A stretch of 64,000 nt of DNA. It comes from Gammaproteobacteria bacterium. Its GTDB lineage: Bacteria; Pseudomonadota; Gammaproteobacteria; Pseudomonadales; Halieaceae. The stretch is from assembly GCA_030427485.1 (NCBI GenBank), contig JAUICG010000008.1, positions 99,074 to 163,073 of the forward strand. Direction: 5' to 3'. Both the position numbers and the translations under genes were made by a program. The notes beneath the pieces were generated by a model that saw nothing but the letters and a program-made list of their open reading frames with translations, was not told the DNA's origin and searched no databases. This document shows positions 19,337-28,594 of this stretch, piece after piece. Each line of letters opens with the position of its first letter. Within the stretch, counting starts at the first letter, position 1.

Positions 19337-20428
19337 CTACCGCCTGTTGCGGTACTGTCGCGGCGTGCAACCGATAAGGCGCTTGAATGTCCGACTGAAA
19401 TAGGGCGCGTCCACATAGCCGACATGGTCGGCGATACCGGAGATGGGCGTGTGGGTGGCGCGCAGGAGTTGCGCCGCTGTCATCATGCGTTTTTCATCGC
19501 GCCATTCCAGTACGGTCAGGCCTGTCTGTTCCTTGAACATGTGCGCCAGCCGGGACGAGGAAATATTGGCCGCCGCCGCGACCTCGTCCAGAGTGAACAC
19601 GCGATCGTAGTTCTCCTCGATAAACGTTTGTGCCCTGCTGATGCGTGAATCTATGCCGACATGGGACTGCGCCGGCAGCTGGTTCCGCGACCGCAGAATC
19701 AGTTGCTCGAGCAAGTTGTGCTCGAGCTCGAGTTTCATCGGTGACGGGCTCAGAAAGCAGTGGTTCAGTTGCGCGAGATTTTGTTCAATCTCAGCCCGCG
19801 CAGTGTCGGCAAAAGCCAGGTAGCCGATATGTGGGCCGACCCGGGGCCAGGCCAGCCATTCCCGCCAAGCCGCCTGTGCCTGGAAGGTAATCCAGTAATG
19901 GCCCCAGGTGTCTGCCTGTGGCGCGCGGTAATAGCTGAAAACGGCGCCCGGTTCAAACGCCGCCATGTGTCCCGCCCGCATGGGCAGTTTGCGAACACCG
20001 GTATCGAGTACGCCCTCGCCTTCAAGCGTGTAGAGGATAATCCAGCCGGGGATGCCCTCGGTCTGGTCGGCCACCAGGTCGAAGGGGCTGCCCGCAATGC
20101 GTCGTGCGTACCCCATCGTAACCGGCTGCACCCACAGCAGCAGCGGCCCGAGGCTCTCGACGAAGCGGTCGATAAACTGCTGCGCCTGTGTATCGCTGCG
20201 AAACCCGGGCGGTTCCAGGCAGGGTAGAAACTCTTCAACCAGTGCTCGCGACCCGTGCTGCCGTTGCAGATTGGCCTGCACCTGCCTGGACAGCTCGATG
20301 AAGCTGTCGGCCTCCCGGTCGGAGCGGTTACCCGAAAAATGGTGCGCCAGCTGGCGCAGCTGCCGGTTACTGATGTCGCGCCCGGCGACGATCAACAGCA
20401 AACAGTGGGCGACATCAGTGACATTCAC
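19337..20428 (-). CDS. AraC family transcriptional regulator
   Basis: A 363-residue regulator starting at GTG. The N-terminal half (about 120-260) is an AraC-type cupin ligand-binding domain (WIILYTLEGEGVLD, MRAGHMAAFEPG, WGHYWITF). The C-terminal 100 residues carry two helix-turn-helix motifs (FTLDEVAAAANISSSRLAHMF and ISGIADHVGYVDAPYFSRTF) and end in the usual PRQYR. It is divergently arranged to the amidohydrolase gene at 20551, so it probably controls that gene. Ligand unknown. Confidence 0.9.
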   Translation of the reverse strand: MNVTDVAHCLLLIVAGRDISNRQLRQLAHHFSGNRSDREADSFIELSRQVQANLQRQHGSRALVEEFLPCLEPPGFRSDTQAQQFIDRFVESLGPLLLWVQPVTMGYARRIAGSPFDLVADQTEGIPGWIILYTLEGEGVLDTGVRKLPMRAGHMAAFEPGAVFSYYRAPQADTWGHYWITFQAQAAWREWLAWPRVGPHIGYLAFADTARAEIEQNLAQLNHCFLSPSPMKLELEHNLLEQLILRSRNQLPAQSHVGIDSRISRAQTFIEENYDRVFTLDEVAAAANISSSRLAHMFKEQTGLTVLEWRDEKRMMTAAQLLRATHTPISGIADHVGYVDAPYFSRTFKRLIGCTPRQYRNRR

Positions 20429-20550
20429 TCATTATGACCAGATTATTCAAATTAATAGCAGTATATTGCTAATATTTTCTGTCAGACAACTGAATAATTC
20501 AATCCTTCTCGGACCTGTTGCAACTCGGTAGATACGGTAGGAGTTTTTCA
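20429..20550. promoter_or_regulatory. Divergent promoter region between AraC regulator and amidohydrolase
   Basis: A 122-base AT-rich gap in a GC-rich setting. It contains an 8-bp inverted repeat, ATTATTCA at 20442-20449 and TGAATAAT at 20491-20498, and the short palindrome AGCA-GTATAT-TGCT at 20457-20470. These are candidate AraC-type operator sites. GGAG precedes the amidohydrolase ATG. Confidence 0.45.
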
Positions 20551-22254
20551 ATGCTGATAAAAGGCGGAATATTGGTCGACGGCACCGGTGCGGACAGTGT
20601 TCCCGGTGATCTCCGTGTGGAAGGGGGAAGGATCGCGGCCCTCGGTGCGGACCTGGAGCCTGCGCCCGGGGAGGAAGTGGTCGATGCGAGCGGCTGTTAT
20701 GTTACTCCGGGGTTGATAGAGAGCCACACCCACTTTGACGGTGTTATGTGGTGGCAGCCGGACCTCGACCCCCTGCCCGGATGTGGTGTGACGACTATCG
20801 TGATGGGTAACTGCGGTTTTGCGCTCGCGCCGACGCATGAAGACCCTGAAGTTCGTGCGGAGGTGGTGAAGATATTCTCCTTTTTCGAGGATATTCCCGA
20901 GCCGCCGTTTTACAGTAACCTGCCCTGGAACTGGCGCAAGTGGTCGGAGTACAAGCAGTCGATGGTCGAGAATTGCGCGGTGCCGGCCAACTACTGCACC
21001 TTCGTTGGACATATCGCGCTGCGCCTGGCCGTGATGGGTATGGATGCCTGGGAGCGCGCGGCCACCGCGGACGAGATCCAGCAGATCGCGGCCCATCTCG
21101 AGGATGCACTGGCTGCCGGCGCCCTGGGGCTGTCGACCAATTTCCTCGATCACGACGGCTCCGACCGCCCGATACCGACGATGCTGGCCGACGATGACGA
21201 GTTGATCGCGCTGTTCAAAGTGATGGAGCGATACCCGGGCGCGACCGTGCAGGTGGTGATTGACACCCTGATGCGCTTCACCGGCGGTGACACGATGGAA
21301 CGTATTGCGCGGTTAACGGAAGGTTTGAAGATTCGCGTGCAGTGGGCCGGTGTGCCCACGCTGAAATGGCAGAAGGATTATGGCCTGCAGCAACCGTTCG
21401 TCGAGTTGCACGAACGCTTTGCGCAGGAAGGGCGGGATTTCTGGACCGGATTCGCTCACGTGCCCATCACCGTGACCGCCAGTATCCGCCAGTCGCTGCT
21501 GTTCGCGCAGTCAAACGAGTATGTCTGGCACGAAGTGGTGACGGCAGAATCCGATGAAGAGAAGCTGGCTCTGTTGGCCGATGCAGAATGGCGCGCACGC
21601 GCACGCCACTCCTGGGACAACGAATCGCTTGAAACGTCCTTCTTTCGGGCGCCTGCACAGATGATGCTCGACAATTCGGAGAATGAAGCGGGCCCCATGG
21701 GTATCACCCTCGGTGACTACGCGTCTGAACTCGGCGTCCACCCGTCGGATGCGCTGGCGCAGTGGTTCATCAATAATGGCTTGTCCTCCACCGTGACCAT
21801 GCCGCCCTGGGACAAGGACGACGAAATGGTCGTCAGGTTGATTCGCGACCCGTTAAGCGTCGGTAATATCAACGATAGCGGCGCGCATGGGCAGCTGTTT
21901 TGCGGCAGCGGCGATAACATGCTGCTCTACACCGATTATGTCCGTGCGGGCAAGGTTACGATGGAGGAGGCGGTGCACTGCCAGACCGGCAAGCTGGCGC
22001 AGCACTTCGGTTTTCATGATCGCGGCGAGTTGGCAGTGGGCAAGCGAGCCGATATCGCGGTATTTGCGCTGGACGAGATAGAGCGACGGGATAAATACAA
22101 GATCAGCGACGTGCCCGACGGTAAAGGTGGTTACACGTGGCGCTGGACGCGTGACCCGGCGCCGATGCGCCTGACTCTGGTGAACGGCGTACCGACCTTC
22201 GCCGGGGGGGCGGCGACCGGCGCAATGCCCGGGGAGTTCATCAGGCCGCTGTAA
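20551..22254 (+). CDS. Amidohydrolase, N-acyl-D-amino-acid deacylase family
   Basis: A 567-residue metal-dependent amidohydrolase; the ATG (MLIKGGILVDG) with GGAG upstream is the right start. The family motif HTHFD follows PGLIES near residue 60; VMGNCGF is characteristic of the D-aminoacylase/N-acyl-D-amino-acid deacylase group; NDSGAHGQLF with a second metal site and the C-terminal G(E)LAVGKRADIAVF are also present. The likely reaction is hydrolysis of an N-acyl or amide bond. No signal peptide is visible. Probably induced through the divergent AraC regulator. Confidence 0.85.
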   Translation: MLIKGGILVDGTGADSVPGDLRVEGGRIAALGADLEPAPGEEVVDASGCYVTPGLIESHTHFDGVMWWQPDLDPLPGCGVTTIVMGNCGFALAPTHEDPEVRAEVVKIFSFFEDIPEPPFYSNLPWNWRKWSEYKQSMVENCAVPANYCTFVGHIALRLAVMGMDAWERAATADEIQQIAAHLEDALAAGALGLSTNFLDHDGSDRPIPTMLADDDELIALFKVMERYPGATVQVVIDTLMRFTGGDTMERIARLTEGLKIRVQWAGVPTLKWQKDYGLQQPFVELHERFAQEGRDFWTGFAHVPITVTASIRQSLLFAQSNEYVWHEVVTAESDEEKLALLADAEWRARARHSWDNESLETSFFRAPAQMMLDNSENEAGPMGITLGDYASELGVHPSDALAQWFINNGLSSTVTMPPWDKDDEMVVRLIRDPLSVGNINDSGAHGQLFCGSGDNMLLYTDYVRAGKVTMEEAVHCQTGKLAQHFGFHDRGELAVGKRADIAVFALDEIERRDKYKISDVPDGKGGYTWRWTRDPAPMRLTLVNGVPTFAGGAATGAMPGEFIRPL

Positions 22255-22299
22255 GCTGGTCGCGCGTAAGCGGGGGCGCTATACCCGGCGCGGGGCTGA

Positions 22300-22806
22300 T
22301 CAGTTGCTCGCCGCGGTGGTGTTGCGGATTTCGTACCTGGCGTCCTCCTCACTTATTGGCAGCAGGTCAATAAGATACTTCGCGCTCATTTCGCCCAGTG
22401 GCATTTTCTCGATGTCGTATTCCACTCGCAGCTTCAGGAACACGGGCTCACCGCGGCTGACCTGGATGGTTTGTTCGATATCGCGCTCGGCCCAGCCGCT
22501 GGAAGCGGTCGTCAAACCGGTCACCGTGACCTTGTGTGCGCCAGGCGGGAGCTCGGTCACCAGGTACTGATCGTACTTGAGTACGCCGATGCTCTGCCCG
22601 TCGACAAGAATGTCCGGATAATCGAATTTCAGCGGCTTCATCAGACCGGGAGAAGTGGCCGCGGGCCGGTAGATATAGAAGACGCCATTGTCGGGATTAC
22701 TTGCCACGGTGGGAGTGAAATGGCCTACCGTTTGCGCACACGCGCCCAGCAGCAGTATCAATAGCCCACTCGCCAGAGTGATCTGCAGCTTTAGTACTTT
22801 ATTCAT
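22300..22806 (-). CDS. DUF2846-like lipoprotein
   Basis: A 168-residue protein; start at the ATG preceded by GGAGCTTTCA. Lipobox LLLGAC near residue 22. The core matches the DUF2846 pattern: NGVFYIYRP, then VLVDG-like ILVDGQSIGVL, ELPPGAHKVTVTG and VFLKLRVEYD, a beta-sandwich with a PEGA-like turn. Function unknown. Convergent with the amidohydrolase gene. A second DUF2846-like gene is at 34422. Confidence 0.75.
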   Translation of the reverse strand: MNKVLKLQITLASGLLILLLGACAQTVGHFTPTVASNPDNGVFYIYRPAATSPGLMKPLKFDYPDILVDGQSIGVLKYDQYLVTELPPGAHKVTVTGLTTASSGWAERDIEQTIQVSRGEPVFLKLRVEYDIEKMPLGEMSAKYLIDLLPISEEDARYEIRNTTAASN

Positions 22807-22956
22807 TGAAAGCTCCAACAAGTGTGCGTTGTGAAAGGTTGACAATGCCGCGTTCAAGAACAGATAGTTTGCAGATGTTCCACCCGGTTCTCAAGCGGTG
22901 TATGGTCACCGGGCTGGGCGAAAACCTGAAGACAATCCGGCCAGGAGAAGCCCTCT

Positions 22957-24090
22957 ATGCATAAGTCGAACATACCTCTCACCCTGGTCGTTTGTTTGTG
23001 GCTGGTCGCCGCCGGGTGCTCTGATACGAGCGACAACAATGCCGGCGCCGTGCTCCAGTCGTTCAGCTACGATGAGCCCGGCCCCTATGCCGTCGGCAAT
23101 CGTACGATACAGGTCATGAACGCCAGTGAGGGCAGGCAATTGAATGTCGAACTCTGGTATCCCGCTGCGAGCGCGCCGGCCACGCAATCCATTGCGGACT
23201 TCGCCATCGGCGACGTAGAGCGGGAAGAACTGCTCACGCTGCTCGGCACGGCGCCCGAGCAGTGTACGCGCCGTGATACCTCTTCTGCCGCGGGAGCGCA
23301 ACCTGTGGCCGCGCCGGTGAATTTGCCCCTGGTGATTTTTTCTCACTGCTTTGAATGTACACGCTATTCCTCCTTTTCGCTTGCCGAACGCCTGGCCAGT
23401 CACGGTATAGCGGTGGCGGCCCCGGATCATGCGCGCAACACCCTGTTCGATTCAGGCGCGATGCTGAATGTGGAGTTCCTGGCGACACGGGCCAGCGATG
23501 TTTCCGCGGTGTTGGATGAACTCCTGGCAGTAAACTCGCGAGCGCTGCCGGAAAACCTGCAGGGGCGGTTTGACGTGAACCGGGTCGCAGTTGCCGGGCA
23601 CAGTTACGGTGCCGTGACGGCGGGCAAGATTCTCCAGGATGACGCGCGCTTCAAAGCCGGCATGATTATCGCAGCGCCTGTCGAAAGCCCTGTTTTCCCG
23701 GGTGTTAGTGTCGCCAATATCGCGGAACCCCTGCTCTTCATGATTGCGCAGGAGGACAACAGCATCGGCAGCATTGGCAACGCGGTGATGCGCGCGAACT
23801 ACGAGGCCGCCGCCGCGCCTGCCTGGAAGCTCGAGATCGTCGATGCGGGCCACTGGTCTTTTTCTGACATAGCGGGCATCGTGCCGGCATTCAATGCGGG
23901 ATGTGGCGAAGGCGAGCGGCAGACCGTTCCCGGTGAGTCATTCAGCTACATCGATAATGCGCTGGCGCGGAATATTACCGCGACCGCCGGGATGCTTTTT
24001 TTTGCAGCCCAATTACTGGGCGACCAGGACGCCGCCGAGGCCCTGGGTGTCTCCACGCACCCGGATATCGTCGATGTGCAGTCGAAGTGA
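22957..24090 (+). CDS. PAF-acetylhydrolase-like / dienelactone hydrolase-type lipoprotein
   Basis: A 377-residue exported alpha/beta hydrolase. GGAGAAG precedes the ATG. The signal peptide ends in a lipobox (VAAGC, residue about 21). Signatures: LPLVIFSHCFECTRYSSFSLAERLASHG (oxyanion region, broken here as LPLVIFSHC and FSLAERLASHG), nucleophile GHSYGAVTAG, and DAGHWSF for the catalytic histidine. It resembles platelet-activating factor acetylhydrolases and dienelactone hydrolases. Ester substrate unknown. It stands alone; the next gene on the same strand starts 172 bases later. Confidence 0.82.
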   Translation: MHKSNIPLTLVVCLWLVAAGCSDTSDNNAGAVLQSFSYDEPGPYAVGNRTIQVMNASEGRQLNVELWYPAASAPATQSIADFAIGDVEREELLTLLGTAPEQCTRRDTSSAAGAQPVAAPVNLPLVIFSHCFECTRYSSFSLAERLASHGIAVAAPDHARNTLFDSGAMLNVEFLATRASDVSAVLDELLAVNSRALPENLQGRFDVNRVAVAGHSYGAVTAGKILQDDARFKAGMIIAAPVESPVFPGVSVANIAEPLLFMIAQEDNSIGSIGNAVMRANYEAAAAPAWKLEIVDAGHWSFSDIAGIVPAFNAGCGEGERQTVPGESFSYIDNALARNITATAGMLFFAAQLLGDQDAAEALGVSTHPDIVDVQSK

Positions 24091-24262
24091 ACATGCCGGT
24101 ATAGCGGGACCGTGCACGCACAGCGTGCCTGACATTGTCGCAAGCCTGTTCATGTAACAATTTCCATTTTGCGAAATTAACTCTCGCCGGGCTTTATGGC
24201 AGTATGCTGCATGCCCGTTGGCGTTTGCTTCGGGCGACAAGAAAAATACCGGGGACGTCACT

Positions 24263-27200
24263 GTGAATATCTTCTGGACATCGGTTTCCGCGCTGCTGGG
24301 TGCGGGTATCTTGCTGAGTGCGTGCAGCGGAAACAGCGGAAACAATCCGGGGGTGGACCGCGCTGACACAGCTAACAACGCGCCTATTGCCCGGGCCGGC
24401 AGCGATGCGCAAATTCTCGTCGACCACAAGATCAAACTCGATGGCAGTCGCTCTTCGGACCCGGACGGCGATACCCTGGACTTTTCCTGGACCATTGTTG
24501 CCCGGCCGGCGGAGAGTACAGCCGCCCTGTCCGGTGAGCGCTCGGCACAACCAGTCTTCTCGCCGGACCGTGTGGGAACCTACCAGTTTCAGCTGGAGGT
24601 GCACGATGGCCAGGTCGGCAGCGGCGATGCCTCGACGCAGGCAGCCGAAAAAGCAGGGGGAGACGCCGGTTCCGGGCCTGCAGGGCAGGGCAATCAGGAT
24701 CATATTGTCGTGGTGGAGGCAGTAGCGGCCGGTGGGCCCTGTTGTCTGGAAAACCAGTTCCAGATCAACACGGGCACCTGCCCCAATACGCCGTCCGTGC
24801 GCTGGCAGAACATTGCCAGTTGCGCTGCCGGCCCGGCCGGCGTGGTCAATATTGCCAGCGGTGAGCAATGCCAGTACGCCTATATCGACGAGACCAACAA
24901 GGGTTTCGCGCTCGGCGCCCTGACTATTGGCGACGGTGGCCGCGTCGTGTTCCTGGACAAGGGCCAGAACCTCACTGCTGAGCGCATCCAGGTGGCTGGC
25001 GGCAGCGATAGCGCCGATCTGCTGCCGAAGGGCCAGCTCGTAATGGGCAGCCCGCAGTGCCCGATCAGCGGTCCGGGCGCGCCGCTGACCCTGGAATTTA
25101 CCGGTGACAGGCCTGCGGACGGAAGTGCGGCTGCGCTCGACGGCAAGGGGATTTTTCTTGGCAAGGACGGTGAGTTGCTGATGCATGGCGCCAGGGGCGT
25201 CGTCGACGCCGACCCCACGGACAGCAGTGGCAGCCAGAGTTGGACCTATCTCGCCGTTCCCGCTGGCCCGTCCGGCTACTCGGCCGCCAACGGCGTGGCG
25301 GCCCCTGTACCAGAGACCGCCCCGGACACCACGCTGACGCTGGCGCGAGTCGTCGACTGGCGGGCTGGTGACTGGATTATCGTAACGGGCACGGGTTTCG
25401 CGTCTGACCAAACCGAATTCGTTCAGATCGACAGTATTGACCATAGCGCCGGTGTGAGTGTCATCAGCCTGCGATCGGCGACGCCGCTGCTGCACTATCA
25501 CTACGGGAGCCTGGCGCCCAGCACCGGGACGCTGGACGCCGGGACCGGGAACTGCAACGGTGTGGTTCCCGAGGGTGACGCAAAACTTGTCGGCCTGCCG
25601 GCTAGCTTTTGCGATGGGCCGGAACGTAACTACGGGGTCGACGAGCGCGCCGTGGTCGGCCTGATCAGCCGCGGCATTAAACTCACCAGCGATGCGCCCG
25701 CTTCTGGCAGCGCAGCCCACTACGGCGGACAGATTAAAATTCTGCCGGGTTACGACACAGCCGATATCGTGGGCGTGGAAATCGAGAAGTTCGGGCAGGA
25801 CGTGACCAATGCGCCCCCCGGGGTGAGTGATGTGCAGTTGATGAGCGCCTACCCGATTCACTTTCACATGGCGGGAGACGTGAGTACCGATACCCGGGTC
25901 AGCAGTAACAGCATTCACCACAGCTACAACAAGTGCGTCACCGTTCATATGAGCAACAACGCGACCATCGAGCACAATGTGTGTGCCCGCGCCATCGGCC
26001 ATAGTTTCTACCTGGAAGAGGGCAATGAAACCGGCAATACCTTCAAGTTCAACCTGGCCGCGGGCGCAATGGCCACGCAGTTCGCCCCCGCCACCAATGC
26101 CGGTGAATTCTGGAAGGGAGATTATCTGGCGGACACCATCAATTACAATGGCACGAACGTTGCGACAACGACCAATGGCGGCACACCGGTGCCCGTGCCC
26201 GCGGGTTCCGACAACTTCGTGAATTTCAATAAAGTCGAGGCCACCAATCCCACGGGTTTCTGGATTTCCAGCCCCGGAAACGCCTTTGACAGCAACCTCG
26301 TTGCCGGTTGCCAGTTGCAGGGCAGGGGTTTCTGGGTACTGCCGGAAACTGCCGAAGTCCTGCATACCCCTATCACCCGCTTCACCAACAACCGCGTGCA
26401 CAGCTGCTACAACGGCCTGGATACCGCCGCCGACCTGGGCTCCATAGGCCAGAATTACACGCCCTACCAGGACGGCGAGAATGTACTGGCCGTGTTTGAT
26501 TCGATGACCGCGAGCCGCAATCGCAATCGCGGCATCTGGTTGCGTCCGAACTGGTATCACGTCAGCAATGCGCGCCTGGCCACCAACCGCGACAGCGTAT
26601 CGCTGGTATCGGCAGGCGGTGCCGAAGGCTCCCCTCCGGGCGAGTGGTCCCTGCTGTCAGATTCAGTGATCGTGGGCGTGTCGAATAATAACCCCGAGCG
26701 CTTCGGGCCCTGCCCCAGGCAAGGAGCGGACGGCACCTGCTACGGCATGGGCAGCGATGGCGGAAACGGGATTCCGTCCCCGGCCTGGAACTTCGCGGGG
26801 TTCATGTTCTACGATGGCCCGGCTCGGCTGGAAAACAACCGGTTTGTCAATTTCCTGGTTGACCCGTCCGCACTGCTCACTACGGCGGACAGCGCCTATA
26901 TGAAGGGCTATACCAGCAATGCGCCGGGACAGACCCTGCAGCCGTATGAGGGCGATGCCGCGATGGGCTGGTTCCAGTCGAACGTGAATAACTACCCCCC
27001 GACCCAGTACAGCCTGGCCAGCATTTTTGAGAATGTAGACCTGCGCCACCAGGTCTACACCGAGGAGGTGAACCTGTCGCTATTCGTAGACGGCGACAAG
27101 AACACGGTGATCCTCGACAGGGATGGCACGCTGTCGGGTTATAAAGTGGTCGATGATAACGGCGCGGAAGTACCCGGCAAGTTCCCCATTTCCCTGAACA

Positions 27201-28582
27201 ACCTCGCGTTCAACGGCTCTCCGTACTCAGTGGATGAATGCCTGGCCACCGGCGGTCAGGACCAGAAAATAGAGAATCGCGCGTCCGCGCTGATGAGCCC
27301 GCAGAGCTATGCCACTTTCGAGCTCACCGCCTGGAATCCCACCTTTAGCATTACCGGGCCCGACGCGGTGGACAACCTGGTGAAAAAAGCGCCGATTACC
27401 TTCATCAAGGACGCCCGGGACTATGTCGGCTCGACCAGCCGCTATGCGCCCGCCGACAGCCACTATTCCATGACGCTGGTGGGACGCAACAACACCCAGG
27501 TACGCGAGCCAAAACTGATGAGCGGGATGGGCTACACGCTGCATTCCACGCAGCAGTGTACCGAGGTCGGCGCGAAAACGGTCGATGGCCAGGGGGTGCC
27601 GTTGATAGCGCCGCCGGCGGCATTCCCGCGTTACGTCTCGATGGGCTTTACCGATGCCACCTCATCTACGGACCTCGATGCCAACGGCAACTGGAAGCGG
27701 CCGGTCAGAGTGCGGATCGGTTTGTGCTACAGGACCGAAAAAGGCCCCGACGTGTCCACGCTCAATCCCGCCGATTTCTTTGAGGTGAAAAAAGGACGTA
27801 AAAGTTATGGCGGTCCGACCGGGCCGACCGACCCGAACTGGAAGCAGGTCCCGGGTTGCAACAATTTCGCATTCACTGATCCCGGCAATTTTGATACCGC
27901 CGGCGGCACCGACCCCCGCAAGATACAAACCGGCTGTCCGGGTACGCTGGACGCCGCCGAGGACCCGGTAAAAACCCTCAGCCAGGCGCCGGGTTGGGAG
28001 GACTTTACCGCTGCGACCAACAACGATGACTATTACTGGTGGGACGGCGAAAAAGGCATGCTGTTCCTGTACGTGGAGCAAAATGAACCCAACTTGTCCG
28101 GCGGCACCCCGCTGGCGACTTGCGGTCCCGATGGTGCGGGTGGTCCGGCCTGTCAGTTCGCCGGGGATTTCTATCCCTGCCCGGAAGCAGGCTGCGTGTT
28201 GTATACCGTGCGCGCGGTTGACGGCGGCGCATCGCCAATCGGGTATGCGCCGACCAAGGTCGGCAATGACTACGGCGCGACCAGCTGCGATGATGTCTAC
28301 AGCGCAGGCAGTGGCAGGGACTACTCCCAGACCTACCCGCCGAACGATACCGTGGACTGGACGCCGCACAAACTGGCACGGATGGACGGCAGTGTCCTCG
28401 ACAGCACAGACATCACGGCAGTCACCGACAATGAAGGCAGCTTTTTCTGCACTACCACGCCAACCCCGCCGGCGCCCACCTGTGCGGTCCCGGCGCCCAA
28501 TGCGCGCTGTACGAACAACTTTCCGCACAATGTCCCGGTGGTGGCGGCCAGCTGTGCGATCAACGCGCCGGCGCAGAACTGA
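24263..28582 (+). CDS. Giant G8-domain / parallel beta-helix lipoprotein (CEMIP-like)
   Basis: A 1439-residue surface lipoprotein. The GTG start has GGGGAC upstream, and the lipobox LLSAC follows at residue about 20. Residues about 36-120 look like a PKD-type domain (DGSRSSDPDGDTLDFSWTI). Residues about 200-320 match a G8 domain, with the many conserved glycines and a central FLDKGQNL segment. Residues about 490-800 are right-handed beta-helix repeats with the segment YPIHFHMAGD and the SIHHSYNKCVTVHMSNNA pattern known from vertebrate CEMIP/TMEM2, which bind and help degrade hyaluronan, and from polycystic-kidney proteins. The C-terminal 350 residues are less clear and Cys-rich. Polysaccharide binding or cleavage is inferred. 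Confidence 0.85.
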   Translation: MNIFWTSVSALLGAGILLSACSGNSGNNPGVDRADTANNAPIARAGSDAQILVDHKIKLDGSRSSDPDGDTLDFSWTIVARPAESTAALSGERSAQPVFSPDRVGTYQFQLEVHDGQVGSGDASTQAAEKAGGDAGSGPAGQGNQDHIVVVEAVAAGGPCCLENQFQINTGTCPNTPSVRWQNIASCAAGPAGVVNIASGEQCQYAYIDETNKGFALGALTIGDGGRVVFLDKGQNLTAERIQVAGGSDSADLLPKGQLVMGSPQCPISGPGAPLTLEFTGDRPADGSAAALDGKGIFLGKDGELLMHGARGVVDADPTDSSGSQSWTYLAVPAGPSGYSAANGVAAPVPETAPDTTLTLARVVDWRAGDWIIVTGTGFASDQTEFVQIDSIDHSAGVSVISLRSATPLLHYHYGSLAPSTGTLDAGTGNCNGVVPEGDAKLVGLPASFCDGPERNYGVDERAVVGLISRGIKLTSDAPASGSAAHYGGQIKILPGYDTADIVGVEIEKFGQDVTNAPPGVSDVQLMSAYPIHFHMAGDVSTDTRVSSNSIHHSYNKCVTVHMSNNATIEHNVCARAIGHSFYLEEGNETGNTFKFNLAAGAMATQFAPATNAGEFWKGDYLADTINYNGTNVATTTNGGTPVPVPAGSDNFVNFNKVEATNPTGFWISSPGNAFDSNLVAGCQLQGRGFWVLPETAEVLHTPITRFTNNRVHSCYNGLDTAADLGSIGQNYTPYQDGENVLAVFDSMTASRNRNRGIWLRPNWYHVSNARLATNRDSVSLVSAGGAEGSPPGEWSLLSDSVIVGVSNNNPERFGPCPRQGADGTCYGMGSDGGNGIPSPAWNFAGFMFYDGPARLENNRFVNFLVDPSALLTTADSAYMKGYTSNAPGQTLQPYEGDAAMGWFQSNVNNYPPTQYSLASIFENVDLRHQVYTEEVNLSLFVDGDKNTVILDRDGTLSGYKVVDDNGAEVPGKFPISLNNLAFNGSPYSVDECLATGGQDQKIENRASALMSPQSYATFELTAWNPTFSITGPDAVDNLVKKAPITFIKDARDYVGSTSRYAPADSHYSMTLVGRNNTQVREPKLMSGMGYTLHSTQQCTEVGAKTVDGQGVPLIAPPAAFPRYVSMGFTDATSSTDLDANGNWKRPVRVRIGLCYRTEKGPDVSTLNPADFFEVKKGRKSYGGPTGPTDPNWKQVPGCNNFAFTDPGNFDTAGGTDPRKIQTGCPGTLDAAEDPVKTLSQAPGWEDFTAATNNDDYYWWDGEKGMLFLYVEQNEPNLSGGTPLATCGPDGAGGPACQFAGDFYPCPEAGCVLYTVRAVDGGASPIGYAPTKVGNDYGATSCDDVYSAGSGRDYSQTYPPNDTVDWTPHKLARMDGSVLDSTDITAVTDNEGSFFCTTTPTPPAPTCAVPAPNARCTNNFPHNVPVVAASCAINAPAQN

Positions 28583-28594
28583 GGCGAACCGGGC

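Noticed and set aside
24194..26560. A 788-residue open frame on the minus strand inside the G8 gene
   Set aside because: Antisense to a well-supported lipoprotein gene; composition typical of shadow frames in GC-rich DNA and no domain seen.
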